A stretch of DNA of 64,000 nucleotides, from assembly GCF_014805625.2 (NCBI RefSeq), contig NW_023998491.1, forward strand, positions 3,787 to 67,786, in the 5' to 3' direction. Below the pieces are notes generated by a model. That model was not told where the DNA came from, searched no databases, and saw only the letters and a program-made list of their open reading frames with translations. The position numbers and the translations under genes were made by a program. Each line of letters opens with the position of its first letter. Position 1 is the stretch's first letter. This DNA is from Glossina fuscipes. Lineage: Eukaryota; Arthropoda; Insecta; Diptera; Glossinidae. Positions 48,501 to 59,765 of the stretch are shown here, one piece after another.

Positions 48501-51500
48501 GTTTTTGTTTTTATGATTAAACGTTTAGAAATTGATTTTAATTTCATATAAAAAGAAATGTGAATAAAAACACGATAACGACGACGATGAAGATGATGAT
48601 GACGATGATGATGACGATGATGATGACGATGTTGATGGTGTTGTAATAAATGAAAATACAGGAAAAAAAGAAAGAAAAATTATATATGTATGTGAATAAT
48701 ACATCATTTATAAATACTTTAAATTAAAAAAACAAAAAAAACAAAAACAAAAATTGAAATAAATAAACGTGCAAAGGTTAAAAATAATGAAATAAAAATG
48801 ATTTAACAAGAAAAAATTACAATAATAAAAATAAAATAAAGCTAAAAATTAAACAAAAACTATTTAAAAAAAGAAATTAAAAATCGAAGGTTAAGAAAGA
48901 AACTTAAAAGTTGTTTTTTTTTTTTAAATAGAAATACAACAACAACACAAGAAACAAAATAATAATATATTTAATATAAACATAAATAATACAACAGTAA
49001 AACAACAACAATAATATATTGGTTTTCTTATTCAACACTAACTTATCAATGACATCCCACCTGAATCCGTTTCCGAACTCGATGGTCGTGGGCTGATGTT
49101 TGTGTGGGACATTTGCGGACTGGACTGTAGCATATTATCACCGTAAGCGCCCGCCACTGGCACCGACACCGGTAATGTATAATTGGAATTTGTCATATTA
49201 CGTGCCGCGCTGGTCCCGCCGGCCATTTGCGACCGATGCATACATAATTGAAAGTCTTCATCGATTTTATTGTATCTGGCTTCAGTGCGTGGTGTAACCA
49301 CATCAGATTCCGGTTCAGGCGAATCCGGTGACATGACACCATTTTTGTTCTCCTTCTGGAAAGGTGAAGATAGAATCTATAAATTTTTTACAATTTAGAT
49401 AATTATTAATAAAAAGATTTACGAAAATTATTTTATAAAATAATTATAAACATTTACATAAAAATATAAAATAAAAAGCATTTAAGACTACAATAAACAA
49501 CCCTTTGGGCCGACCATTACATATGCACCAGCGCTATACTTAATAACGTTAGCCACACAACGACTTTAACAAATAAGGCTTTTTGTGGCGAATAATCAAA
49601 AGAGTGACCCGATCCGAACCATTTTTAATAGCGTTCGTCTTTGAGCCAAAATAGGTCGGTGTATCAAATTTCATGAAAATATCTTAAAAATTGCCAGCTG
49701 AAAGTTGAACAAAAGAAAACAAAATCGACGGACAGACAGACAACCCTAGATTGATACGTGGGTGCATCAAATTTCATTAAAATATTTGAAAAATTCCTAC
49801 TTAGAGATTGTAAGCAAGACGGAAAGTAAGACAAACGGGTAGACAATTTTAGATCGATGCAAAAAGTGCCTCTGATAGCAGATGAACAAGCAGACTGACA
49901 AGTTTAGATCGATGCAGGAAGTGATGTCTGTTCTTGTATGTTTGTGTGCAACTCATAAACCGCATGTTTTGAGACGTTTTGATGAAATGCGAGAAAATGA
50001 TTCTGAATAGATCGATATAATAAAACTCTAGTCTACTTTCATTCTTTCTAGATCTTCCATGCATACGAATCAACTTCATATTACCTGGATCACAAGCTAT
50101 GTAGGGTGTAATTAATCTTTGAAACAATACTTTCAGGCAAAATGTAAAAAATTTTTTAAATAAGAAACAAATTAAGTTCATTTCTTTAAAAGTAGCTCTC
50201 TCCTAAAGGAATACAATATACGGTTGGCTTCCTCCCAGTCTTCGAAACCTTCCAAAATAATATTCTCAGACCAACTTCCTTAAATTTCGGAAATGGAGCA
50301 AAATCTGGTCAATAAGATGATGGTTGCGGAACGAAAGTACGTCTAAGTCTCTTTTCACACGATGGATACGCTTCCAAAAAAATTCGTGTAAAAAAATTCG
50401 CGTAAAAAGAGATCAAGGTGTGCTTTCGTGTACTTTTTTGCACGATAAATTCGTTCCCAAAAAAATGCGTGTAAAAAGAGAATTACGTGTATTGCGCGAA
50501 TCTGAAGTCTGCGTAGAAAAATCAATGGAATGAGAGGCAAAGCGTTATCTTGATGTCCATGCGAAGGATTGTCTGCCCGCAATAATCGCAAACAATCCCA
50601 CGAAAAAGACGCATAATATTTTAATAACACTTCACCTTATTCATATTTTGGCCCGCCGCGCCAAATATTAATAATTAAGCAAGACTTGGTTTTATTACTT
50701 TTTGATCACTGTATACGTTATCAGTTATAGTTGTTTGTCTTTTATACACAGACTCGTAGATTAATCATGAATCAATCTCAACCTTCGTCGCACTTCTTAC
50801 TGGAGGAAAATAAAAGAACGCGGGAAGTTAGCTAACTATATTTTAAGTTTTGCAACATTTTTTTGACTTTTGTCTTGCGTGAGTAGGTTTATATTGGTGT
50901 CTCCAGCTTCGAAAACAAGCCCAAGTGTGCAATTTTGGCGTTCCGAAGGAAGAGCCAAGGTTGAAGAAACCCTTTAAGTGTAACGAGCAATATTAGCGAA
51001 GCAGTTTTTAAGCTGGTGCTGTAATCCGGTAATATGTTTATTAAATTCCGTCCGATCGATGTTCGAAAAAATGTTTTTTTTTTTTTTGAACTGATATCAG
51101 TGGAAGTCATTACTTGCCAAAAATTGTTCTATTGCTTGGTTAACTTAAACGGACACTTCTTGTTGAAAAATCCTATATATATATGTATATGACTTAGTTG
51201 GTCTATGATCCGCATTTTTAGACGTTGATACGCTCTCTCTTTCAATGACGGATAGATATAAAATTTAAATAAAAGGAATATATTTCCAACAATTATACCT
51301 TGTCAGTGGAATGTCACGGTTTGTGTCAGCGTACTACAGAATTAGGATAAATATAGATGTATGTTAAAATGTGTTGGTTTAATGCAAGTTTCTAGTACAA
51401 ATATGAAACTTTCAATAAAATCCATTAGCGAGAGAAATGCTAATAAAACGCATTAACATAAACATTATAAAATCAACAATGAAAACAATCGTGACTGTGT

Positions 51501-54500
51501 TGAAAAGCAATCGAACATTTCCAAGAAACTTATAACATCGCTTCTATAGCAACTGAAAAAAAGGAAGACTTTGCTTTTGGATCAAACATTACTCTAAATG
51601 CAGGGTACGATGTGCGGATAAGTAAACGAACTTGAGTTATAGGTAACTTTATAAAGACTAAGGTGAGTTGTGTGCCCTGGCACTATTAAGAACGTCAGCA
51701 AAGCTTTTGGGTTAGCAATGAATAGTTTGCTTGAGCCGACTATAGAGGGTGTAGATAATCGAGACGGTTTTTCTAATACCTTTCTAACGCGTGCGTACAT
51801 GAAGATCAGTGAAGTAATTCAGTTCTAAAGAATCCCAATTTTATATAAAATAGCCGTTAAAAGATTAGCATTCCTGGTAAAGTGTGAAAGAAAGGCGCAC
51901 AAATTGTGTGTGACACCGGAACTTGAGTGACAAGAGGACAAACGGAAGAAAGGTGATCTTAAGTCAACCGAGATGGTCGCAGATCACAAGTTACTAACTA
52001 TGCTAACTATGTTCAGATTCTTTTCATGTCCAACATCAGCTATGGTATAACAGAATACTAAGTTTGACGCGAATGTGTATAATACCGAAAAGGACTTGAG
52101 ATGAATCGGTTTTACTATTATTATTATAATTAACTAGGCCAAAGTCTTAAAGTACTAGCATCTAAGTCCAGCGGCTTTATTAACAACTCTACCATACTTG
52201 AGATTTGAAGTCTACCGATCGATCAGAATCACTTTCTGAATCGACATGTGTCTGTTTGTCCATCTTCCGTCCGTCTTGTATGTTGTCCGCCGTTAGATGG
52301 GTGCGCATACACAGGTCCCATGAATTTCACCCCTTTCTGAAGCTAAGCAACTTTTTCATTCTTGAACGGACACGTTTATACGAACCCTTCTATCAAATTC
52401 TATACCGCATATAATATAACGCGGTGTGGACGCATTATCTGATTGGTACTGAAAGTTCTTAGGAATTTTGTACATTTCCAACGTTACATACCCTACGACA
52501 TTTGTGGTACGAGGGTACGTTAAGTTTGTGCGGATCTATGCGATACCCAGAGGGACACCCACCTTTTACTGCGCCGAATCAATTTAAGCTTGTCTGCTCG
52601 TAAGTTCATTGGCCAATCTTGTTTTCTTATGTCTAGTCTATAGGGCGCAAAGTTTTGGTAAACGGACACGTTTCGACCCAAGGACAAAACCTATTGAAAG
52701 TTCTTCCAGCGCTTCCTATATAATGCCCTATTTTGAAAAGTTGTTACGTGAGTAACAGTAGTTTGGCGCACAGTGTACCTAATGATGGGCGATGTTCTTA
52801 TCTTAAAGAAAGCGGAACAAAAGAAACGAATGAATGGAGCATGACCGGTTTTTTAGCCTATTTATAGGTGCACCCATAGAATATATATACAAATTTTTAT
52901 CGCTCTATTTCTTGTGCTTCATGAGCAACGAGCAGTACTTTCGCTTTTGAAAACGGAAGCGTTCTTGGTTTATATTGTAGTGTCAAGCTATGGGTAACGG
53001 CCTCCGATAACTTAATTTTTGCAATGCTTATTACAAGCAGACGCACAGTCATCCATGGACTGCGGAATAGATAAGAGCGGCGACTGCCAAGTCGATCTTC
53101 GCGGATTCGAGTGTCAGTACGGTTTCACCATAATTGGTCTTAGCTATAGAAAGCGCTTTGTCGGTAATGTTGAACCACCGGGATAGGGCCACTTTCGCCT
53201 TATTCTCCTAACCGTTGCCGTATCACATGTATAGGCGACGCCCTTTGGCCTTGAGTGGTCATATTACAAAGCCAAAAAAATACGGACAGACAGAACTGCC
53301 TATATTCACTCAAAATATGATGCTAATTAAGAATATATTTTATATATATTTTTAGGTTATTTGAAACTTTTTTCTGGACTTTGCATCGCATGAATGTTGC
53401 AAGCATAACACTGTACAACATTGATTATTCAAAGATTGAAGGGCAAAAAATTGCTTGATTACCTTAATTAAATATTAAATCTGAAGAGTTACTTTTGAAT
53501 TTATAAATTAAACTTACCTCAATTATATTTTGATTAGTTATTGATTCATGCGGTTCGGTACATTCCGTGTATTTGAGAAGAACTTTATCCATATCGGTAC
53601 TGGCATATTGATAAAGTTTATTATTCGATGAGAATATAATTAAAGCAATTTCGCAATCACACAGCACTGACAATTCGTAGGCCTTCTTCATGACACCAAA
53701 TTTACGTTTATTGAACGTAACCTGAAAATAAAAACAAAAAAAAAAAAATATAGACAATGATAGTATAGTAAAGACCAAGTCATCTAATATATATATATAT
53801 ATATATATGTATACAATATTTAAATAGAAATAAAATCAATAATTTCTCTATACAATTTTCAAATGAATTAAAGATAAAGGGAAAATGTATATAAATGCTT
53901 AGAAAGGAAAATCAAAAGGATAACGCAAACGACATAGTTAACCTGAAAGTTAAACCACTTATATCCGTTATAATAATAATGTGCACACACATGCAAATAA
54001 AAAGGCATATGTGTACATGTACAAATTTTCTAAGGTACACGTAAACCGTATGCCGAGGAAGCAACAGAAATTTGCGTCATTATAATTAATGAATAATTAA
54101 GTAAATGGGAAAAACTTTAAATCGACTTAATGGCAAAGAGCCTGAGACCTAGGAGTTGATGGACTTTACTAATTACACTATAACTAATCTTATGTTCTCA
54201 AAGGTTTTTTTTCTTTTTTGTTTTTTCACACTGACCTACATATTAACATCAATCACCTAATCATGAATATTAGTATTGGAGTAGCTTCATCGAACATTCG
54301 AGAGCCATAGACAGGAATTTTATAAATTGAGATTTGTATATATGAACTATGTATTTCCACCTCAAGATTTTTCCACTTTTAATAGTACCTGCACGGGGAC
54401 CTTCTTTAGGTTTTAGTTAGAATATATCACTGCTTTATGGTCACCTTCTTAACGTTATCATATTGAAGTGCAGTTCAAAAGTAATTCTTGTTCTTCTCTC

Positions 54501-55858
54501 TAACAATGGAACTCACAAATGGGACGGAAATCTCTAGCAATGCAATACCATCACTAGATTACTATTTAAAGGTCTAGGTTACTATTTATAGGTCTATAAA
54601 GTAAGTTACTAGGGTTTCCTTTATGTTTGTTTAGTTGCTTTTAAGTTCTCTTTTTTTTTTCTTTTTTTTTAATATTATATATGAGAAATAGTTTAAATTA
54701 TAATCTATTAATACTTAATTATATATTTATAAAAAAACAGTTTAAGTTTAATTTAATGGCATTTACAATGCCAAGACAGACTTGAGAGGCCGTACAAGAT
54801 GATGTCTGTCCATCTGTCTGTTCATCCCTGTGAAACGTTCGCATAAATTCAATTTGAAATTTAGCAAAAACATTGCAAGCAGGTTGATATGAAAAATGAT
54901 TCGAATCGTGAACTTAGGACTCGTCTTTACTACACATAAATTGAGACCGATTCGAGGATTTTCCGCGCTGCATGATATCTTATTTTATGCAAGAGCATTT
55001 ATATAGGTGGAGATTTGAAATAGTCCATATGTACCTAGTAAGCCCAGTTAGTGTTTTCCGGCGATTAAGAAGTCTATTCAACTTATTTGTTTATAAAGGG
55101 AGTTAGTCTCAACATAGTCCATTTTTAATAATTTTCATGTTTAGACGGAAATATATCAAAATTTCCTCAATGACTCTGAAAAATTCTGATAGTACATAAG
55201 AAAGCATGGACAGATGGACAGACGGACCGACGTGCTTAAATTAATTCGGATAACTTTGAACAGACTTACCTAATAATATGTCAAGCGGTGTTGGATGCTA
55301 CAGAAATTTTTTACCAACATCGTATACTATACCTAACATAAATAGTAGGGGCGTAGTGCTGTAAGGTATAATATATATATTGACTACGATTTTTGGCGAG
55401 ATGCCTTCCCCCGTTATTAGAACCGTTAAGAGGGGTAATAGTTTTCAAGATGGAATTCACCTTGTCTAACTTTGAAAGAAGAAGAAAAGAAGATAATCTT
55501 CCTTGCTAGTACTCATCTCAGTTTCTCTTTAGTCTAAGTATAATGCAATCATAATAATAATAATAGAATAGAAAAATATTTGCCAATTGACTACAACTGC
55601 TACTACCACTATTACATTATGATTACAGATTGATGAAAAAATTCCGATTTCTTTGTTTATCTCATATCTACATCGTACCCATCAATCAGCAGAGACTATC
55701 TGGATGCTCGTAAGTGCTATACAACAACAATTCTTTCAAGTTTAATATAAAATTTTCACATTTTTTCCCTCTTTTTTTTGCATTTCATTTAAGCGAACAC
55801 TTACCTGACGATTTCGTTCATCCGTGATACGTGATATCTGTATTTTCTTTCTACCCAT
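39668..55858 (-). CDS. Mef2: Mef2, MADS-box transcription factor of muscle differentiation
   Basis: The nuclear dimeric DNA-binding protein that activates muscle genes at CTA(A/T)4TAG sites. Coding exons in order: 55858-55805, 53721-53518, 49355-49043, 48446-48348, 45920-45787, 45300-45137, 44077-43599 and 39828-39668. All have GT-AG borders and consistent phases, totalling 1608 bases (535 residues plus stop). Residues 1-57 are the MADS box, with [18 protein letters not shown] split after Gln18 as in all MEF2 genes. Residues 58-86 are the MEF2 domain. Later exons carry the conserved transactivation blocks [61 protein letters not shown] and the C-terminus [19 protein letters not shown] contains a sumoylation consensus. 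Start context GGCCATGG is strong. Untranslated 5' exons must lie right of 55858 and were not found. Identity is certain; the join into exon 3 is the least sure. Confidence 0.96.
41285..42110 (+). repeat. Expanded, degenerate GTCC/GTTC-rich array in Mef2 intron 7
   Basis: About 820 bp made of variants such as GTTCGTCCGTCTACTG, CCGGTCCGTCC and CTTTGCCGGT. A longer unit, TCTACATTTGCTGGCATGTACGTTTAC, recurs about 208 bases later (near 41325 and 41533). It contrasts with the AT-rich surroundings. The Arg/Ser/Pro open frames on both strands come from the repeat. Confidence 0.75.
42541..42578. repeat. (GA)n microsatellite in Mef2 intron 7
   Basis: About 19 AG units in a wider purine-rich stretch (42470-42590). 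It is antisense to Mef2, so a (TC)n tract in the transcript. Confidence 0.9.
42847..42946. other. Assembly gap of 100 N
   Basis: A placeholder gap inside the Mef2 intron between exons 7 and 8. Both flanking exons are intact and in phase, so no constitutive coding sequence need be missing, although an alternative exon could be. Confidence 0.98.
43599..44077 (-). CDS. Mef2: Mef2 coding exon 7
   Basis: Encodes [35 protein letters not shown], then Asn/Gly/Ser-rich spacer and [11 protein letters not shown] and [13 protein letters not shown]. It ends G|GTAAAC. The middle is an expanded low-complexity linker, as in Drosophila. Confidence 0.93.
44110..44465 (-). repeat. Family B dispersed repeat in Mef2 intron 6
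   Basis: A well-preserved copy: GATTTACACCATCCCACAATT, GATGAGGCGTTATATGGGAA, a GACAGACACACGGACAGACA tract (44311-44330), GATTGTGAATTGATCAGCAT, TCTCGAGGGTTTCTAG and the terminal GGTGTAAGGTATAAAAA. Confidence 0.7.
44590..45085 (+). repeat. Family A dispersed repeat, 3' half, in Mef2 intron 6
   Basis: It includes CATATTCTACGGACGACATT, GAAATGAAG-like blocks, AAAGGACACGCCTCTAACGCC (44896-44916), CCGCGCCCACTCCATATTAT and the 3' end GTGATGGGTATAAAAGATTC. The hairpin CGTCACGACCG is followed by TTTTCTTACTT. It fills the rest of the intron between the family B copy and exon 6. Confidence 0.7.
45137..45300 (-). CDS. Mef2: Mef2 coding exon 6
   Basis: Encodes [20 protein letters not shown] through [16 protein letters not shown], with acceptor TTTTCAG and donor GG|GTAAGT. 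It has no ATG-initiated frame of its own, so it is easily missed. Confidence 0.92.
45356..45765 (-). repeat. Family B dispersed repeat in Mef2 intron 5
   Basis: Blocks CCTACACCGCTTCGTTTAAT, ATAACGAGTTTTCGAAATAAG, ATAGTGTTCGTCGTGTTGGTGC, GACAGACAGACGGACGGACAG (split at about 45596-45617), TTACAAAAGTTTGCG and AACTGGTGTAGGCTATAAAA. It occupies about 400 of the 486 bases of this intron. Confidence 0.75.
45787..45920 (-). CDS. Mef2: Mef2 coding exon 5
   Basis: Encodes [20 protein letters not shown] and [10 protein letters not shown], ending HYND before [22 protein letters not shown] is shared with Drosophila Mef2. Confidence 0.92.
46480..46760 (+). repeat. Two tandem diverged units, period about 155 bp, pyrimidine-rich
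   Basis: Near 46484 and 46639 the same order appears: TCTTCTGGTC, TATGGTATTTTACTCTATC, TTCTAAAAGCTATCCC, ATATCATTTC and CAACTCCATTCTCGTAC. It lies in Mef2 intron 4 within a wider TCTAT-rich zone (46180-46880). Confidence 0.65.
48348..48446 (-). CDS. Mef2: Mef2 coding exon 4
   Basis: Ninety-nine bases encoding [20 protein letters not shown] and a Pro/Ser/Gly stretch, matching the Drosophila order directly after SLI. Donor is G|GTGGGC, acceptor is ATATAG. Confidence 0.9.
   Translation of the reverse strand, partial: FIHRAPCWRCQMVILIHIRRLLVLQVRVQVLV
48575..48645. repeat. (GAT/GAC)n trinucleotide tract
   Basis: Mixed GATGAC and GAT units about 130 bases upstream of Mef2 exon 4 in the transcript direction. 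It creates a poly-Ser antisense frame that I reject as a gene. Confidence 0.85.
49043..49355 (-). CDS. Mef2: Mef2 coding exon 3
   Basis: Residues 87-190 plus one base. It begins [17 protein letters not shown] after the acceptor CCTTTCCAG and ends at an ATA A|GTTAGT donor. Drosophila has about four more residues between the MEF2 domain and KEHKG. A second in-frame acceptor (TTATAG) 21 bases upstream would add seven residues. Confidence 0.85.
49495..50115 (-). repeat. Family B dispersed repeat(s), probably tandem or internally duplicated, in Mef2 intron 2
   Basis: It contains AACGACTTTAACAAATAAGGC, ATAGCGTTCGTCTTTGAGCC, and GGTGTATCAAATTTCATGAA followed about 100 bases later by GGTGCATCAAATTTCATTAA. 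Two GACAGAC-type tracts precede TTAGATTGATACGTG and TTAGATCGATGCA, ending in ACAAGCTATGTAGGGTG. The repeated blocks suggest a duplication within one copy or two nested copies. Confidence 0.6.
52080..52440 (+). repeat. Family B dispersed repeat in Mef2 intron 2
   Basis: GGACTTGAGATGAATCGGTT, GAATCACTTTCTGAATCGAC and a CTGTTTGTCCATCTTCCGTCC tract (split near 52250-52272) precede an unrelated-looking tail ending CGCGGTGTGG. A second partial copy follows at about 52480-52760, with GTTTGTGCGGATCTATGCG and GAATCAATTTAAGCTTGTC. Confidence 0.55.
53518..53721 (-). CDS. Mef2: Mef2 coding exon 2 (rest of MADS and MEF2 domain)
   Basis: Residues 19-86, from VTFNKRKFG to NQNIIE, phase 0 at both ends. It includes the dimer helix ([17 protein letters not shown]) and the MEF2 domain. 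[10 protein letters not shown] has Cys-Thr where most MEF2 proteins have Tyr-Asn. Confidence 0.95.
54785..55400 (+). repeat. Decayed family A/B sequence in Mef2 intron 1
   Basis: GATGTCTGTCCATCTGTCTGTTC (split near 54801-54825) is followed by TTGAAATTTAGCAAAAACATT and GCAGGTTGATATGAAAAATG, which are family A blocks. Farther right, GGACAGATGGACAGACGGAC (near 55210) and a terminal block in the other orientation suggest at least two overlapping fragments. Confidence 0.5.
55805..55858 (-). CDS. Mef2: Mef2 coding exon 1 (MADS N-terminus)
   Basis: Eighteen codons from ATG to Gln18, ending in CAG before a GTAAGT donor. They encode the basic N-terminal arm and start of the DNA-contacting helix. Confidence 0.95.
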
Positions 55859-56326
55859 GGCCGTTGTATTATTTTACAATAAAAATGAAACGTTTCGAAA
55901 AATCTTATGCAAGCAATTTGTCAGTGAAAGCTCTCTTTACTTTCTTTGTTATCCCGAGTTTCGGTTGCTATTCCTTTTTTTTTTTTTAAGGCCGTCTTTG
56001 CGGATTGTTTTTAAAGATATTTTTTGGTTTTTTGGTTTTTTATCTAAAAACTTTTAAATAGTTTTGCAATAGATTTGTTGTAGTTGTTTCTTTAAAGTAA
56101 GCTTTCATATAAAAATATTTTGTTTATAATTTTCGTTACTCTTTTATTTTGTTTTTTATTTTTTTATAATTTTTTGGACGGTGTTTATGACGCAGGTTTC
56201 CTTTTCCTTTTTCTTCTTTTTCTTTGTTTATCTGATTTACCCCGATTTATATTGTTTGCAGGTTCCAATGTAGTTTTTATTTAATGTACAACGAAATAAC
56301 ATAGAGTCTGTAAAGAGAAAAAGGAA

Positions 56327-56364
<38 letters not shown>

Positions 56365-57169
56365 TAATAATAGAATAAAAATTTATTAAATTGCATTGAA
56401 TTAATTCTTCTTTTTTGTTTTTTTTTTTTTCTTTCTTTCATTTATTACGAGTGAGATATCTTATGATTATGTCACAATATCTATATGTATTGTACGTTAA
56501 CCTAATTGGCACCTGTGATAACCTATCACATCAGCCATATTTCAAACAGACTCAGTTACATATCTATAAACAGTAAACAAAACATGATTCGGAAAAGTTT
56601 ACCTATTTATGTATGAGGGTGTGATGCAGGCACACACGACGTTGAATTTATTTACAGATTTTTACATGCTTTGCATATAGGAGTGTATTGCTGTATATGC
56701 GAGAGTACATTTGCATTTGTTTGTTTAATTATTATAATACATTTTATAATGTAAATAATGAATTTCTATAGAATTTTATTAAATAAATTTAAATGCATTT
56801 TAATTTCAAGATTAAAACGTCACTGAGTTATCTTATGAGACTAACAACAATATAATTATTTTATTATTTTGCATAGAGGCAAACAACTCAATAAACTACA
56901 TTAGGTTTAGGGCGAATTTTCGATGCCCATCTATTAACCGATACTGATAGGAAAAGTTAATATCACTGAGATGGAATTTGTTGAACTTTCCATTGCAGTC
57001 ACCAGACAATTGCTTCTTCTGCTAACCAATGACATATTGCCATGCAGAGCTTGGACGGTAATACGTGCTACCGGTGCTTACGTAGTTAGCCTCAAAAGAT
57101 TCATTGCCCTTTCCATGCCGTATCCATATTATCTACATCTTCTTGACCTTTCTTTTCATACTCTACACC

Positions 57170-57470
57170 AGTTGTAATATAAGATAACGTTGAATTCCTG
57201 CAGTGCAAGTCCGGAAAGTATTTGACATACCACCTTATATAATACCGATCGATTCACTATCATTTCCTGTGTGTCCGTTTGTCAGTATTATTGTTTTGTT
57301 TTCAACCTACAAGTCGCAATTTTTTAAATATTCTGACGAAAGGTAGTACACCCATATGTTTAGGAAAACGAACGCTATCTAAAATCGTCCAGATCAAATT
57401 GCTTTTCCGATCACTTCCAACATAACGTCTAATTATGAAAGGTAGTTATGTGAATGCCTATAGAATGGAT
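57170..57470 (+). repeat. Family B dispersed repeat
   Basis: It begins with CTACACCAGTTGTAATATAAG and continues through TAATACCGATCGATTCACTA, a GTGTGTCCGTTTGTC remnant of the GTCY tract, GGTAGTACACCCATATGTTT, CGAACGCTATCTAAAATCGTCC and CACTTCCAACATAACGTC. Confidence 0.6.
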
Positions 57471-58819
57471 TTTTTCTTTTTCAAACACGTTTCTAATTTG
57501 TGCAGAGCATAATTACAGACTTGATCCGAAAACTTAACCAAAGCGGATTGTATGTCAGCCTTTATTCCATCTTTGACAGATGTGCAGCTTTCAACGAAAC
57601 ATAAAAGAACTACCGAAGGTCATAAGAATATTCTTAAATTGACTCAGTATTTCAAACAGATAAAGAATGCTTACTCGGCACCTTTGGTTATAAGCGATGA
57701 GGTCTATAAAGTATTTTCTAGATTAAAAACCGATCAATTGCCCGGGGATGATAGTACTTGTAGAGTATGAACTTTTAAAGGGCTCTGATAAAAATTTGTG
57801 CGCTTTCTGCAACATATTGTAGATTACACTTCACTAGTTAACTGGTGAACTACTTAAATTCAAATGTAAACGTCTCAGCAGAGCTGTGTTAAGGTTGTTG
57901 GTCCAATTTGTCTTCACACTCACACAATTTTAAGATGTGCCATGCAGCAGTCGAATGATCGATGTCATGTTCCCTTGCACTTGCAAAGTGATTAGATGTG
58001 GATTATTCTCCAATATGGGCGGCAAAATGTCATTATCGTCTGCCTCGACGATCTTTTATTGAAGCCGAACCATATTTGGCAAGTTCGAGCTTTTACAGTT
58101 TAACTTCCCATCTTGTCACATATGTTTTCAAAGGCAGCCAATCCATTGCCTCGTTTATAGAAGTCATACCAAATGCAATATCTTCAATTAAATATATTCA
58201 CTTCACTCTTCGCAACTAACTAACGAACCATATGACAATAGTCTTCTTATATTCCATGAGAAATAGGTTAAATAATAAGGTTCCACATGATCCATTCTAT
58301 CTACTTAGGATGCATAGGATAGAACTTTCTCGTCAACTTAATATATTTATTCTTTTTGAAATCCTTTATTTAGCTACAAAAAAAAAGGTAGCCTAGTTTA
58401 AAGAAGAAGACTTCAAAGCTTGGTTTAAAGAATATCAGCCATTGTGTCTATTTGTTTTTGTGAGTTCCGAGTTTTTTCATGTCCACTTTGCCTAAACGCA
58501 CATCTCCTAAGATGCAGCCGCACCCTATCCCTCTTTCACTTTAACGGACCATCAACCGGTGTTTATATACCTGGAAGACAAGTCTCCCCACTGAGGGACT
58601 GGTCACTAAACAAAGTTAAGATAAAAAAAAGTCTCTTAGAAAAAAAGATTCGCTACAAAAATCTAATCCTCGTAACGAGACGCATTCTAAAGTACACAGA
58701 ACGTTTTTAGCGCATGATAATGGCGCCATCTATTGCCAGTTGTCTGACTTGACAACCTTCACTGATGTTTCCCTATTAATGTTATTAGTGACAAAGACTT
58801 TGTTGCATCGACACCAAAA

Positions 58820-59200
58820 TGAATATCGAACCAAGAGTCAACATTAAGTTCTGCCAAAACTTTTCTACCGAGACGCGCCACATGATGAAACATGTCTATG
58901 GCGATGAGCGTATTGTGCCGTAACAGCGTTCACGAATAATAAACGCGCTACAAGAATGATCGGGTAGACGGAAATGATGACTAAGATGTTGAGCAAACGA
59001 AACTTGTGGTAAATGAAGACGCCATCAAAACTGTGCATGAATTCATCAAAGATAAGTGAAAATCCGTACAGAAATTAATGGGAATGAAACAAAGTATCTC
59101 TTAAACAATAATCTATTCGAGTTTAATCTTCGAACTTATACACGCCTTCATTCCGCGCAAAATGACATCACACTCCAAATTGTAAAAAAAGTCACATCGA
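58820..59200 (+). pseudogene. Decayed mariner-type transposase, N-terminal half
   Basis: A frame from ATG 58820 reads NIEPRVNIKFCQNFSTETRHMMKHVYGDER before a stop, matching the start of mariner transposases (R-V-N-I-K-F-C then Y-G-D-E). With frame changes, VNEDAIKTVHEFIKD and HAFIPRKMTSHSKL follow, resembling the linker and the region before the catalytic domain. Several stops and shifts show it is dead. Confidence 0.6.
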
Positions 59201-59729
59201 TTGAGCACACGCTCCATAGGCTTTGAGCTCTATCTATCGTTCTCTTGAATTTCTCCTCCTAACTGTGTACGTGTAGAGATCTACAGGAGGCTGTTCCTAA
59301 ATGATTGGTCATGAAAAGGGATTCCTATAAATGGTTTTTTAATCAAAAATCGTATTTTAATGATCCACTGAGGGATTTCTGCCAAAGCACGAAATGTATT
59401 GGCCGGCCAATGGTAACGACGTGCGAGCCATTCGTCAATGAAGCATTGTAACGAGATACAGTCGAGGGCTTCCATCTGTGCAACAAACACGCCATCACCG
59501 CCATCTACAAAGCTAACTTAGCTTACTTCTCTCTATATATATTTGATTGCCTTACCCTGACTTGACGAACCATTAACGAGGAATGTATCTTTCGACTTCG
59601 GGTATACATATTGATACTAGGAGCACTTTTGTACTTTACTGCACGCCATAGACATACGCTTTACAGTGCAGAGTCATAGCTTGGGATATTAAAATTATTG
59701 CGCCTAATGTGTAATGGGATTCTTCTTCG

Positions 59730-59765
<36 letters not shown>

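Noticed and set aside
48525..48707. Poly-Ser open frame antisense in the GAT/GAC tract
   Set aside because: A trinucleotide-repeat artefact within a Mef2 intron, with no splice-compatible phase to Mef2 exons.
57552..58219. Two short frames possibly forming a spliced or broken gene
   Set aside because: Composition is moderately protein-like, but no motif, no consistent splice pair and no start context supports a gene.
59281..59490. 69-codon minus-strand frame with LARRYHWPANTFRALAEIPQW
   Set aside because: It looks slightly protein-like but matches no family I recognise and is isolated next to mariner debris.
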